A DNA stretch of 64,000 nucleotides from Perkinsus olseni (Eukaryota; Perkinsozoa; Perkinsida; Perkinsidae). Every line of letters starts with the position of its first letter. Position 1 is the stretch's first letter. The stretch covers positions 434,001-498,000 of the forward strand of contig JABANP010000001.1 of the NCBI GenBank assembly GCA_013115135.1, in the 5' to 3' direction. The notes below the pieces were generated by a model. It had not been told where the DNA came from. It ran no database searches and saw only the letters and a list, made by a program, of their open reading frames with translations. Shown one piece after another: positions 21,938 to 34,282 of this stretch. The translations under genes were made by a program, and so were the position numbers.

Positions 21938-24900
21938 ATGATGCAGCTACTGCAGATTAGTACTTCCTTCATACTCTCGCGATCGATAACATCAACGCTA
22001 CTTCTGCGAATGTCCAATAAGAGAGTATTCACAACCGTGTTAAAGTCACAGCCATTGCCTCCTAAGGCCGGCGACAAAGCATCAGAGTTACCTTCTGAGA
22101 GCGCACCGTCAAGTGTAGACGAACCACCAGCGGTGAAGCGGAAACCTTCTGAAGTCACAGGTGAAGTTGGGAGATGAGGATGATGAGCCCTGGGTAGCGA
22201 CTCGTGCTTCAGAGGGCTTCAAGACGGCCGAGGATATTTCGAGTGGCGATGATGCTGAGGAGAAGTCCGCAGTATCCGAGGTGGAGGAGCTGCCAGACGG
22301 AGGAGCGCCTCCGGGTAAAACCCGGGGAAGAAGGCGGGCCGGCCCTTGCTGACCCACTTCCTGGCTGTGAGAAGTTCGACGCTTGTGGTTGTGGTAGCGA
22401 GCCCTGTGGTGTCAGATAAGAGTGACGAACCCGAAAGTGCTGGACTACTGCGGAAGAGTTCAGGACTGTGTGACTGAGGACGCCCACGAGATCATGAAGG
22501 AGGCCTGTGTTAAGAGAGAGAAGGTCCACTTGTCCATGGCAGTTATGAGGTGAGGCCTGACCGGCTGCCGAGGGTGACGATCTTGACAGGTTGGAAAGCG
22601 AGGAGAGGAAGCAAGATGCTATAAATGCTATAAAGGTCGCCACGAAGGAGCTGTTGGATGAGCGACAGGGGGGAGGGATAAAGCTGCAGCCGACAGAGCT
22701 AGGGTTAGGGGAAGGTTCTGGGGGACCTACCCCTGATCTCGAGGAGTGGCCACGGTCTTTCTTCCAGGTCCTTTCCAGGAGTCCTCCACCTGAAGATGGA
22801 TGAGGATACTTCAGCTGTGCTGCGGAGGTTCGAGGCTTGATGGTGGTCAGAGGCTACAGCTGACCCTCAGATACTACGAGCTCCTCTCGACCGAGGTGAA
22901 GGGACGCAACATACAAATGGCGAAGGAGAAGAGTAGGTCAGCCGGCTGGTCTCTTGAAATACTCGGCAGTGCGCCGGAATAGTGGAGCGTTAGAAGCTAT
23001 TGACGTCAGGCTCGGAGTTCAAGCCGCATGCTACCATCATCAAGGCAGCACAAGGGATGAGGCGGGTGAAGGTAGGCCGACAGGGGACGCATCTTACTGA
23101 GTACCCTGTGGTGGTATCAGAAATTCCCGGAGTTGCGGAAGAACAAGAAAGAGGCGCGAACGGCTTTGAAGATACCCAGTATTGATGATATAAAAACTAA
23201 GCTCGGAGATGATGCGGATTTGGTAAGCGCGCACTGAGCTCACTCTTCGGTGGAAATCACGATCAGGGTGACGACACGGGAGAGAATGTGGAGAAGGTTG
23301 AACTGTGCTCGATGATAGGTGGGCTGGTGGGCGGCTGAAGAGCTCCGTTTTAGCGTTCTTGATGAGGGTTCACTGCTTCGTGCGGTCCTCGACAAGGAAA
23401 GGGCTCAAGCGAACGTTTGCTTGGAAGCCTTTTTTGCCTCTCTCAGAAGAAAAGCAAGAGGACGGATTCTTTGCTGTGAATTACACTCTGCCACTCGATA
23501 AGGACATCGAGGTGACCGATGAGATGCGGGAGACCATCGCCCCTCCTCCTCCCGCTGGAGCCCGAAAAGAGGGGCTAAGCCGGCCAAGGCCAAGAAGGCA
23601 GCCAAGGGTAGGAGGGTTTAGCGAGAGGGAGTGTCGCGGATGATGTCCGCTTCAGACAAGAAACAAAAGCAAAAGAAGGATGATGTGGAGAGTGAGGGCG
23701 GGGACCCTTGCCGTCTAGAGGTGATCGGCCCGGCTAGCAGCGCTGGGGACGTTATCATGGGTATACCAGGTTCGGGTAACCTCCCCTGACTTCATGACGC
23801 TGTGCGCTGACATCCAAGACGTGGCTATGAAGGAAGCTCCGAAGAAGCTGACGAAGAAGGCAACTCCCAGCAAGGACAAGCTCCGCATCATCCTCAACGA
23901 TATGAGGTTAGCGTCATTTCGATACTCCTGGCGGACGAATGTTGATCGATCTGTAGGATACCCACTGGCAAGACCGATGCGTGCGTGGCTGCCTTGAAGT
24001 CGGCCGCCGAAGAGTTCTTGAAGAAAGAGAAACACCTCAGGCTGGCAGCTGGCGCCATTACGTGAGGATCGGCCTATCTCACGATGATCATCATTCACTG
24101 GCACGAATCTCACCCCCCACTACCGGAAAGGCGAGAACGCGGAAATCCCGTGTTGATGTCAAGTCACTCCGCGATAGTCGCGTGTTCGAAATACCAGCTC
24201 ACACGAAGGGCACTTGCAGAATTTCACGAGTAACTGTACTCTCGTGAAGCAATCGTGGAGACCGCAATGTCTTATTAACCACGCTTCGTTCACACTCCCA
24301 AAATGCAGGGAAATACATTTTCTGTAGCACTAGCTGCCAATTGTTCGGGTAACATGAGTGTGAGAATCTTAAATGTCCCCTTTCCAGGTGTCTCGTGAAG
24401 GGTGTAGCCTTGCAGCTCACCCCTGACTCCTCGGAGCTGATAAAAAGGTGAGTGGCGGGCTTTTCTTGGCCCTCTCATCTCGATAACGTATTTTAGGTTG
24501 CGGAGTGCTCTCAGTGAGGCCTTGGCAGGGCAGGGTGCTGTCATTCCAGATGATAAACCAGGTTGGTCATCGACGGAGGGGCTATCTGATCTCGTTGCCA
24601 CTGCTGCCACTCAGACGGATTCGACCCTTCAATTCTACTCCTACGGACTGCACCATCCGCCGCTAAGCTCAGGAAGGAGACCGAAGGGATACTCGCCGAT
24701 AACGATGAGCTCAATTCCGAAATGGTGAGTCTCATTCGCTTCGTCTCGCCGATGGCGATTTGTTCCTTTGCAGGCCTCTGCCTCCGCGACAAGCTTAGAA
24801 TTGCGGCTCTTCACTATGATAGGTAAGGTTAGTACGGGAAAGTGTGGTACTGTGTCTGCTCAGGTTCCGGGACGGTGCTGTTAAGTATACCACTAATGTT

Positions 24901-24965
24901 TTCTGCAGATGATGATGAGTGATGAGTTTATCAAATTTCAGATTTCGGCGTTAGAGAGTTGTGTT
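21938..24965 (+). CDS. Large multi-exon gene, unidentified (approximate span)
   Basis: A chain of coding-like, charged exons on the plus strand. They include KLGDEDDEPWVATRASEG (about 22163), PKVLDYCGRVQDCVTEDAHE (about 22433), DAINAIKVATKELLDERQ (about 22617), LQLTLRYYELLSTEVKGRN (about 22850) and SIDDIKTKLGDDADLV (about 23180). Further pieces are FFAVNYTLPLDKDIEVTDE (about 23470), KKLTKKATPSKDKLRIILND (about 23845), DACVAALKSAAEEFLKKEKH (about 23980), GVALQLTPDSSELIK (about 24400) and LRSALSEALAGQGAVIPDD (about 24497). GT/AG sites fit between many of them, but I could not join the full model. The product is lysine- and acid-rich with no motif I recognise. It could be two genes. Confidence 0.45.
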
Positions 24966-25243
24966 GAAGCTGACGAGTGAAAATCGAGTATAGAATTATC
25001 AGCAGCGCCAATTAAACGACGGCTGGACTATCCGATTCAGCGGACTGCTGAACTCAAGGCCTCCGTCAAGGAAATCATTATCGGCAAGAGTATGTACATG
25101 TTCACCTAATGGTTTCTAGTTATTGACCATAGCATAGTCGATATACTCCGGGTAGGTAACTGAAAAGGACAATGGAAGGCAGGTGGCCTCCCAGCCTTAC
25201 TCAGCCCATCTTGGTTCACATCCACCTCGCGGACCTGACACAT

Positions 25244-25535
25244 TCATGGGGCCGGCCTAGGGCGCACCAAACCTACGAAAGCGTCGAGATCCTGCGGGCG
25301 GAGAGTGCCGGTATAGACGCTCCGGATCTCCTGTGCGTCGATCAGCCCTGCCATGGACAGCAATCGTCCTTTGTTGCGCAGCAGAGATGCACTTACCATC
25401 GCCATCCTGGTCAAACTCGTCGAAGTCCTTCTCATACTCACTAGTATCAGCATGATCATCGTCATCCTCGAAGGCTGCTGTAACGAAGGGGAGGAGAGCC
25501 GCCGCCAAGAGGAGGAGAGTAGCCTTCCACATCAT
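25244..25535 (-). CDS. Secreted single EF-hand protein (80 aa)
   Basis: Exons 25535-25397 and 25347-25244 join in phase; the intron is 49 bases and splits the calcium-binding loop. The protein starts MMWKATLLLLAAALLPFVTA, a clear signal peptide, followed by an acidic stretch (FEDDDDHAD) and, across the splice, DQDGDGLIDAQE, a perfect 12-residue EF-hand loop with Asp/Asp/Asp and terminal Glu. A short C-terminus follows. An in-frame GTG lies upstream of the ATG. It is probably a small secreted or ER-lumenal calcium-binding protein. EF-hands usually come in pairs, so a solitary loop suggests homodimerisation or a missed exon. Confidence 0.7.
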
Positions 25536-25803
25536 GACGATAAGCCGAAAGAAAACCTTATCCACCGAGAACAGTCATGTGGTATGCGTGGGAAATAGGT
25601 CCCAAAGGGAGACCCTGGGAGATTGACAGCGGGAGTTGAACAAAACACTCCCGTAGCGGCATCCCTAGTGTACGGACAGTTGTCATCATCATTATTATTA
25701 TCAGCAGGTTGCTCAGAATAAAGTGGGTGAAAATCAGAGGCCCTCCCACCAGTCGATGTACTCCAACTTCGAGCTCATCTCAGTGCCTACCACACCGCCT
25801 CAC

Positions 25804-27076
25804 TCAGGCAGTCCGCACAGCGACCTTACGTAGTGCCTCAGACGCACAAGCGAGTATTTGGCGTCGATGAAGGAGGTCATCAGGCTTCTCCCCATTGATA
25901 AGGCTGTAGCAGCCGCCGGCCTCCGACAGAATGAGTACACCAGCGGCGATGTCCCACTCCTTGATACCGAGCTCGAAGTAGCTGCGGGGCTGCTCAGGAC
26001 CACAGGAGAGAGGAGCCCACACGCTTACCAGTCTTCCCTTCCCATAGCGACGTAGCAAAGATCGATCGCAGCGCTGCCGATTCTCCTGATGTCCATCGAA
26101 TTATACCTGAACACCAGGCCGGTGGATGGTGCTGTTGCTGCTAGGGGAGCACTACATCAGCATCTTATGGTTCTTGCACACAACCTCAGCGATGCGGCGC
26201 CCACCTGCGGGATGAGTACAGCGACAACGGCGGGAGGGATGATGTTACGGTCAGTGTCTCGCTGGTCACTCCGTAGAAGAGGTACGTTATAGCCCAGACC
26301 TGCGTGAGGGTTCGATGGCCGGAGTAGTAGAGCGGGGGTTACTCACTAACGAGGGAGTCCCCAAGCTCTGTCTTTCCTGATGTATGAATCTTGACCGCTT
26401 CTGAGCCCTCCGCAGGGACATAGTAGGCCCCATTACCCAAGGAGGCGTACCACATCTGTGTTGTTGAGCAGATGCCATCACCGAGGCGATCAGGGTTAGT
26501 ACCTCATCTGTGATAGGGTTGAACACGCAGGCCAGTCTGATCTCCTTGTCCATAGCAAAAGCAATAGCTGAACAGAAACCTATCGGGGAAGATCAGAGGG
26601 GCGTTTATTACACGTGGCGCATTGCGGGAAGGTGCAGACAAAATTGGTGGTCCCTGAGGAGACGCGTCCACCCAGTAATGATGCACCACCATTTACCGTC
26701 AATAGGGTCGATCACCCATGTTGGGTCCGAGGACAGCTGGTCATCCTCCCTCGAAGACTCTTCCGCAAGGAACTTATGCCTGCAACGACGACACAGGAGC
26801 AGACCCCGTCAATCCACGCTGATCAAGCCTCGACTCACGTGGGGAAACTGCTGGAGATTCTCTCTATCAGAAACCTCTCCACCGCGACGTCGGTCTCCGT
26901 GACCTGCCCAGCGCGTTACCGCCCCTCCAGACTCTCCCTTCGCGGACTACCAGATCTGCCGCCGATACTTTGCAATCGACGTGCTTTGCTCTGTGGAAAG
27001 CATCTCTTATGAGCTTCCCGGCCTGCCTCGATATGTCTATCAAATAATCGATCGTCGGGGTGGAGGCAGCGGCCAT
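25804..27076 (-). CDS. Inositol monophosphatase family enzyme
   Basis: Ten exons: 27076-26951, 26903-26839, 26779-26697, 26653-26612, 26567-26503, 26455-26347, 26299-26249, 26204-26156, 26106-26029 and 25981-25804. All phases agree, giving 239 aa; introns are short (44 to 59 bases where measured). Metal-site motifs are all present: FLAEES (Glu of motif A), WVIDPIDGTTNF (DPIDGT motif) and EWDIAAG (C-terminal Asp), plus RRIGSAAIDLCYVA. The enzyme hydrolyses inositol phosphates (or related sugar/nucleotide phosphates) with magnesium in the cytosol, feeding the inositol pool. It is slightly shorter than the usual 270 aa, mainly at the C-terminus. No frame problems were found. Confidence 0.9.
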
Positions 27077-27698
27077 GGCTAGGCGCTAAACAAAAACCTG
27101 AACGCTCCCGCTAGCACGGGCAGACCGATGAGAGGAGACATGCTTCCCCGCTGGTATGCCGATGGATTCAATCCTTCCTCCCTGGGCAGCCTACTTCTGT
27201 GTAGTTACACCGGCGATAGCGACAGAACCATTGCGATTGTTGAGAAAAGGGAGAGCGCACAAACCGGCGACGTCCGTACACTGGTGTTCTCAGTGAACCG
27301 TATTAGGGACTAACCAATGCGATGCCTACAGGTCCAAGCATAGGACGCTAGTCTGGGCAAACATCAATTACTCACGCAACTGAAGGCACCGAGGACGCCA
27401 TACAAGTCACAACAGACCCCCGCACCACCAGTGGTCGATTAAACGAACCAAACAGACAGGTACACGCTTTTCATAGAGACAGACACTACGAGGTTGAAAA
27501 CGAGCACAGCATCACCAGCAGATAGGGGTGCCTCCCGCAACGATGGGGAGGGGTATAATAGAATCGACAGGGGACGCTGATGCACTTACAATCGTTCCAG
27601 TAATCTTACACAGACTTAAAGCATGTCCAGCAGAGTACAGGAGGAGACGTTGAGGAATTGCCCAAGAGAGCAAGATGAGCCAAGAGTCACCATCACTA
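27077..27698. other. Intergenic, no supported gene
   Basis: Nothing recognisable. It lies between two minus-strand genes and probably holds the inositol monophosphatase promoter and the 3' end of calcineurin A copy 1. Confidence 0.35.
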
Positions 27699-30600
27699 CT
27701 ATGATGATGACATCCCTCGGTGGAAATGAGGTTGGCTTTCAACCTCCCTCTGGGTGGGCATTCGCTCGTTCTCGAGGTCCATAGATCGGGCCTCAGTGAA
27801 CTTCTCTAGCTCGTTCTTTAAGGCATCACGACCGGATAGCAGTAGCCCCGGTGCCAATCTGAGAGGGTCGGTGGGGTATCGGTGGTGGTAATAATAGGAT
27901 GTCATTAATCCCACCTGTGGCCGGGACATACTCCCTTCAGGCTGATGATGGTCTCATTCTCCTCTCGCAGTGTCTTGAACATCAGCATCATACGGCTCAC
28001 CTGACAGAGTGTTCACTCCTCCGTGCTCAATACCATAAAAAGCCCAACTCGTCTCTCCCTCCTCTTACAGTCTGTATCTTCTTCCGCATACGATCGGCCT
28101 TCTCCTTTGATATTGCCTTGCCACTGGCCTCTGCCTCTCTACCTACAAAAGCTTCCACTGACGATCCAGAGAGGCTCTCCAAGGACTGTTGAGAACCCGC
28201 CAAGTACCTGTCCCCGTACTACTACTTTGCTCAATAACCTTGGCGCCCTCCGCCATCATATGCTGGTGAAGTCGGGCCGCCAAGGAGACCGACTTATTCT
28301 GGAAAGAATCGAAATAATTGAGTCGAAGTACTCCCGCCCGGCCGACCTGCTCCTCGGACAAGCTCGACAGTCGGGCCACCTTGAGTTGCTCCAAATCTGC
28401 TTCTGGCAGCTGTGGGAGGTCCTCATCCGCTACATCAGGCACTCGTGCATACTGAAGAGGGGAAATCACTGACGAGGGCTGCGAAGAGGCTCAGCATACA
28501 TCGCCGGACTCGTTCTGAGGGTTCAAAACGTAAAAGAGCATCTCGGTGATCTTCTCCGCGACGAAAGGCATCGACCAAGCGAAGACATCCATGAAGTTGG
28601 GGAGGTGGTACCTAGAGGCCACCATCACGATGATGATGATGCTCGGGAAACTGATGAGCATCTTACGGATGCTTCGAGTAGTTAAACTGTAGTATGTTCA
28701 ACGTGTTGTTCTCGAACCTCAATACTGCACCCTGAAAGATGGGAAGGAAGTTTCAGTAGAAGCGCTGCCGCCTCTGCCACAGATCACCTTATTATTGTAG
28801 ACATCACAATAGTTAGGCGCCGAGAAAGATGGTAATAACCGAAGGGAAGCCCGTGGCCTCGTTGGTCCCTGAGGGAGGTGATCTCGAATCAGCAAAGCCT
28901 TGACCGAGAAAGGCCATCATTCAAGCCACTTGTTGCATGCTTCCGATCTACAAACATGTACAAACAGCTCTATGCAATCACAAGACCCGATGACCCGAGC
29001 ATAAAGCGGAGGAGGCCGGAAACCAATGCTGGCCTTCTCGTGTGGTCACCACGATGCTCGAAGCGTCGATACCATCACTGATCCAGTAATATCTCTACTG
29101 TGCGAAGCCCGAGTTGGTTCCTCTCGACCAGAAGAAAACGACGCCGCCCGCGAGCTCCATTCCAGGGCGAACGATGAGTCTCAGGATGGTCTTTGGATGA
29201 GATCTCCCGGAGTCGAGAACACCCCTTCCACGATTCTATACTACTGTGCATCTTGTATCCCTCCAGCTGGGCCTCATGTGCTCGAATAACCGACAATAAC
29301 CTGTACAGAGAATAGAACCCGAGTCGTCCAAAGGACAGCCTGACACCCGACCGCCTTACGAATTCTTCCCTAAAAACTTAGTCGCTGCTTCATACGTATA
29401 GAAAAAGCTGCATCCGCGCACCTAACAACGGGCGTCCACGTCCACTAAACTGACAGCAGCCGCCTCACGTCGTTGGGAATAAACGACCTCTCCTTCGACT
29501 TGAAAACCGTTACGCCCTCCTTCTCCTCCTCGGGGTCGCTCCAGAGAATATCACTAAACCAAACTCAGGTGGGCAGGACCCAGGCGACCCACACACCCAC
29601 CAGAAGAGACCTTGCCGAGGGGGCTCTTGAAATCGATTGATGTTATTGAAGTCAGCAAGGCTGTTAAGATCCGGAGACAGGCCACCGTGGATGCAGAGGA
29701 ACTTCCCTGAACAGGAGAAGGTGAGGACAATGGCGTCCTCCTAGCAGTCGAGCTTTACCGTTAACAACAGCAGCCAGCGGGAGGCTGTCGAAGGACTCCA
29801 TGAAGAGTTCGTACACTGTCAAATTATACTTGTACCTGATAGAACACCATGCCCTCATCTATGCAGCAGGAAAGGATTCCGAAGCCCTCTGACGATCGTC
29901 ATGTCGACAGCTCCGTCGGAAGGGAGCAGATCATTATGACGAGATATTGGTCTAGGGGACCGTGAGCACTGTGGTGCTCTTGAAGGTGATGATCGATCGG
30001 GTTCATATTACTCGCATTCATCGCGGAAATTGAAAAAGGCGGTCATTTGTCGGCACTCATGGTTCCCCCGTAGTAACGTTATTGTCTTTGGGTAATTAAT
30101 CTTCAATGCGTACCTATTGATAGTGGGTGGGTAGCATAAAATCGTAATGGTAGTGGTAATGATGGTGTATTATTACAATAGCAGCAGCACTTCTACGCTA
30201 TAACTTCCTCTATCAACATAATCACCGAGGAAGAGATATCTGAAGTAGTGCAGGTGGAAGTAGCATTAAACAGCTGCTGGTGGTGATGGTGTGGCCTCAC
30301 TGGGTGGTTGATGGATCCCCTCCAACTTCTAATAACTTTATCAAGTCGTAGTATCTACGGTATTACTATATACCATCACAGGTGACCCCCTTCCTCCTCC
30401 ACTACTGTCCATGAATATCCCCAACCACTGTTATGGGGTCCTTCAGCTTCACTATGTTGGACTCTGCTGTACACAGGTTGATGAAGGCCTTCACTATACG
30501 CGTGATCGACTCAATATACAGCCTCCCCTCCGCGAACTAGAGCCAAATAAGATGCACCACCTAGCCATTCGATGTAATATTTTCTCACCAAATGCTTTCT

Positions 30601-30710
30601 AAGGCATCGCCAGTCCGGTGGGGACTCTTCACCTTCCGGGAATAGCAGCTCCGGCGTGAGGGGCTGAAAGGCAAGTATGGCTACGTCCTATCCCCTACGC
30701 TACTCCGCAT
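27699..30710 (-). CDS. Calcineurin A (PP2B catalytic subunit), copy 1, one +1 offset
   Basis: Eighteen exons can be placed: 30710-30699 (tentative start), 30663-30589, 30536-30406, 30354-30301, 30239-30177, 30113-30012, 29835-29759, 29706-29601, 29553-29469, 29421-29360, 29300-29245, 28868-28788, 28731-28667, 28611-28500, 28451-28208, 28142-28069, 28000-27915 and 27858-27699. All phases agree except one extra base at 28825-28827, giving about 547 aa. Phosphatase motifs: [39 protein letters not shown] and IRAHEAQ. Calcineurin-specific parts: [18 protein letters not shown] (B-subunit-binding side), a basic helix [15 protein letters not shown] (calmodulin-binding region) and [13 protein letters not shown] (autoinhibitory segment). 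It is a calcium/calmodulin-activated Ser/Thr phosphatase. Confidence 0.88.
30006..30460. repeat. Near-identical block shared by the two calcineurin genes (copy 1)
   Basis: About 455 bases almost identical to 33605-34060 (roughly half a dozen differences), covering four exon regions and the introns between them. Flanking exons and introns of the two genes are clearly diverged, so borders are sharp: AGGATATT-side sequence diverges right after CACTATGTTGG, and the left border is at TATTACTCGC. Best explained by a gene-conversion tract. Confidence 0.85.
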
Positions 30711-31317
30711 TACTGCTCTGGGTGGGGGGGTTACTGTATCGACTCGTCGGTCGTGCAGGGGATCCTCCAACGGCTCCATGCTGCCTTCGATGAATGATGA
30801 GACAAAAGATAATAATACTACTGCAAACGCTAAGCTAGTGCTGCTGCTGCTGTTATCTTTTGACAGCTGTGAAGAGGCATCACGGCCAGCCCTGCACCGA
30901 GTTGAATCGAAGCGTGAGTGACCATGATACGCCTTCGAGTAATCTACTGGTATATTGACCGAGCTGGCACTCAAGGAAGGCTTCGGTTGACGACGCTCTC
31001 CTCGCAGAGTGGCAGCGGCGTGTGAGCGGGTATCTGCAGCCAGAGTAGTGCCCCCCAGCAAGCTGCCTTCCAGAGCCAAAACTGCCCACCACCCACTCTG
31101 ACAAGAAGCTGACTGAAGGACTCTCCGGAAACGAAGGGGGGCTTCGGGGGGGCGGGGTGGCACCCGAGTGACCCGACCCCCAGCCCCGAATCCTTGCCTT
31201 GTTTTCACGATAATTGTCGAGCACTAACGCGACAGCTACTCTCTATAAGGCGTGGTAAGTGGCAGCCATTAACAGCAGCATGCATCAGAAGCATTAAAAT
31301 GATGGGCATGAACGGTG
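30711..31317. other. Spacer between the calcineurin genes
   Basis: Contains a Ser/Arg/Pro-rich minus-strand open frame without a motif (it may be extra 5' exon or leader sequence of copy 1) and short TAG/TGC repeats. No separate gene supported. Confidence 0.35.
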
Positions 31318-34282
31318 TCAAGAAGTAGACCCTTCAGAGCGTGTCACGGGGTTGGTCTCCTTCTCGTCGCTGGGCATTCGCTCGTTCTCGAGGTCCATAG
31401 ATCGGGCCTCAGTGAACTTCTCTAGCTCGTTCTTTAAGGCATCCCGACCGGACAGCAGTAGTCCCGGTGCCAGTCTGAGAGGGTCGGTGATATCGGTAGT
31501 GGTAATAGTAGAGTGTCAATAATCCCACCTGTGGCCGGGACATACTCCCTTCAGGCTGATGATGGTCTCATTCTCCTCTCGCAGTGTCTTGAACATCAGC
31601 ATCATACGGCTCACCTGACAGGGAGTTCACTCCCTCCGTGCTCAATACCATAAAAAGCCCAACTCGTCTCTCCCCTCCTCCTACAGTCTTGATCTTCTTC
31701 CGCAAACGATCCGCTCTTTCCTCAGGTGTCTCCTCCTCCGCCTCGTTCTTCGTCCCATCCCCCTCACGCCCTACAAGACCATCAGCCGGGCCAGGCCCGC
31801 TCCAACTTACCTTCTGCAGCCTCAGTCATCATGTGGTGATGCAGCCTAGCAGCCAGATGGATCGACGCGTTCTGACCATCGATCAAAAATCTCCAAGGGC
31901 TTCGTCACCCCACCCTCTCCCCTCTCATACCTGTGCGTCAGACAGACTGTCCCTCCTCGTCCAACTCAATTTCCTCTTCTCGGTTTCTGACAGTTCAGGC
32001 AGATCGATCTCGGGGTCATCCGGTGCATCCTGAAGGGGAGAGCCATGGTCGTCTTCGTAGGGGAGGCTATGCCCACTTCCTCTGCCTTAATCAGGTGGAA
32101 AAGCATCTCTGTGATCTTCTCAGCGACGAATGGCAAGGACCAAGCGAAAGACATCCATGAAGTCAGGCAAATGGTATCTGGCACCGTCCACTGTGACGAC
32201 GCTCAACAGGAAAAGGTCGATGATGACGCGCAGGTCGACCTACGGGTGCTTTGAGAAGTTGAACTGCAACACGTTCAACGTGTTGTTCTCGAACTTCAGT
32301 ACTGCACCCTGAGAGATGGGACGGGGAAAGAGTTTCAGCTGAAGCGCTGCCGCCGCCGCCTCCGATCACCTTATTATTGTAGACATCACAATAGTTAGGC
32401 GCCGAGAAAATGGTAATAACCGAAGGGAAGCCTGTGGCCTCGTTGGTCCCTGCGGAGAGGAAGACACTCTACTCGGGAAACCATCACAACAGTACGCGCT
32501 CCCAGAGCAACGCCGAGAACCCAAAGGCCGATTCTATACTACTGTGCATCTTGTATCCCTCCAGCTGGGCCTCATGTGCTCGAATAACCGACAATAACCT
32601 GTACAGAGGATGGAACCCGGGTCGTTCGAGCAAAAGACTTGATAACAAACCGCCCTACGAATTATTCTCTAGAAACCTCATCGCGCCATCATACGTGTAG
32701 AAATAGCTGCAGCCACGGACCTAGGACCGACCGAATAATGCATCGAAGCCAAATCTGATAACCCACATCATTAGCAAAAAATGCCGCCCCGACTGGAGAA
32801 TCTCCCTTCTTCTCGTTCTCGGGGTCGCTCCATAGAAGATCACTAAAAAATAAATACCACCCCGATCGGCATCACGCTAGAGCCTTACCACATCATACCG
32901 TGGCGAGGTGTCTCCTGAAATCTATTGGCCTTGTTAATGTCTGCCAATGTATGAAGATCCGGTGATAAGCCACCGTGAACACAAAGAAACTTTCCTGAGG
33001 AGACAGCACGGTGAGGCACTCCCAAAACCTGGCGACGGGATTATTACCGTTGAGAAGAGCGGCCAGAGGTAAGTGGTCGAAGGACTGCGCAAAAAGCGCA
33101 TAGACGGTGAGGTTGTGTTTGTATCTGGGAGTGGAGAGCCATGTGACCAAGCCCGCATGACTCTAGGGATGGACTCCACGTTGTCGAACGACATGAGCAC
33201 CTGGCGCAAGGGTCCCTACTGGGTCGTACAAGGTGATTGATAAGAAGCACTCCTGATGGTACTAACAACTACGAGCCGCGAATGAGAAGTATGAAAAGAG
33301 TAGCAAATGACGAAGGGGGACAGGGTACCATTACGGACAGCCCAAGAGCATCCAGCGCAGCACCAAACTAGCTCTCAGGAAGTGATGGAACGTACGGTGC
33401 GAAACGGAAAGCATCAAGCCGTACAGAAGAAGGAATCAATCGTCCCGGAACGGTGAGTTCATGGAGCTGATGAGAATGTCATAATGCGAGGGTTGGAAGC
33501 CCGAGGAAAGTGGGTACGAGCGATGGGTGGCAGACGAAGCAGAGCATTATCGAACGGACCTCGATTCGATGGCCGATGTAAGAGTAAGATATCCCCCCCC
33601 ATGGTATTACTCGCATTCATCGCGGAAATTGAAAAAGGCGGTCATTTGTCGGCACTCATGGTTCCCCCGTAGTAACGTTATTGTCTTTGGGGTAATTAAT
33701 CTTCAATGCGTACCTATTGATAGTGGCTGGGTAGCATAAAATCGTAATGGTAGTGGTAACGATGGTGTATTATTACAATAGCAGCAGCACTTCTACGCTA
33801 TAACTTCCTCTATCAACATAATCACCGAGGAAGAGATATCTGAAGTAGTGCAGGTGGAAGTAGCATTAAACAGCTGCTGGTGGTGATGGTGTGGCCTCAC
33901 TGGGTGGTTGATGGATCCCCTCCAACTTCTAATAACTTTATCAAGTCGTAGTATCTACGGTATTATTATATACCATCACAGGCGACCCCCTTCCCCCTCC
34001 ACTACTGTCCATGAATATCCCCAACCACTGTTATGGGGTCCTTCAGCTTCACTATGTTGGGTTCCTTTCCCAAAACATCCATGCATGTGTTAAGTATCAT
34101 ATTAATTGATTCCAGGTCGAGTCGACCTTCATGAAACTAGAAAACGTCTCATGCCAAGCCAGGTCACCTTCCCCGTACCGCTCTCTTACCAAATGGTCCT
34201 TGAGTGCCCGCCAGTCGGGAGGCTTATCCGGCCCGTTCGGAAAGAGCAGAGCCTTGTCAAGGGGCTGAGGTTCATAGCGCAT
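31318..34282 (-). CDS. Calcineurin A, copy 2, two +1 offsets (possible pseudogene)
   Basis: Tandem paralog of copy 1 with the same exon plan. It starts [17 protein letters not shown] (ATG at 34282), then [86 protein letters not shown] and [14 protein letters not shown]. The end is [18 protein letters not shown] with a stop at 31318. Splice sites seem intact, but two single-base insertions break the frame: 33689-33692 (four G on the plus strand where copy 1 has three) and 32147-32149 (AAA where copy 1 has AA). The segment after the B-subunit-binding helix and the last 18 residues differ from copy 1. Either a decaying duplicate, assembly indels or frameshifted decoding. Confidence 0.8.
33605..34060. 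repeat. Near-identical block shared by the two calcineurin genes (copy 2)
   Basis: Partner of 30006-30460; one base longer owing to the extra G at 33689-33692. Intron sequence inside the block is as conserved as exon sequence, which argues for recent conversion or duplication rather than selection. Confidence 0.85.

Noticed and set aside
30685..30712. Sequence resembling a dinoflagellate-type spliced leader (CGTAGCCAT...CAG) upstream of calcineurin copy 1
   Set aside because: Only nine bases match before the similarity ends, which is expected by chance in a window of this size.
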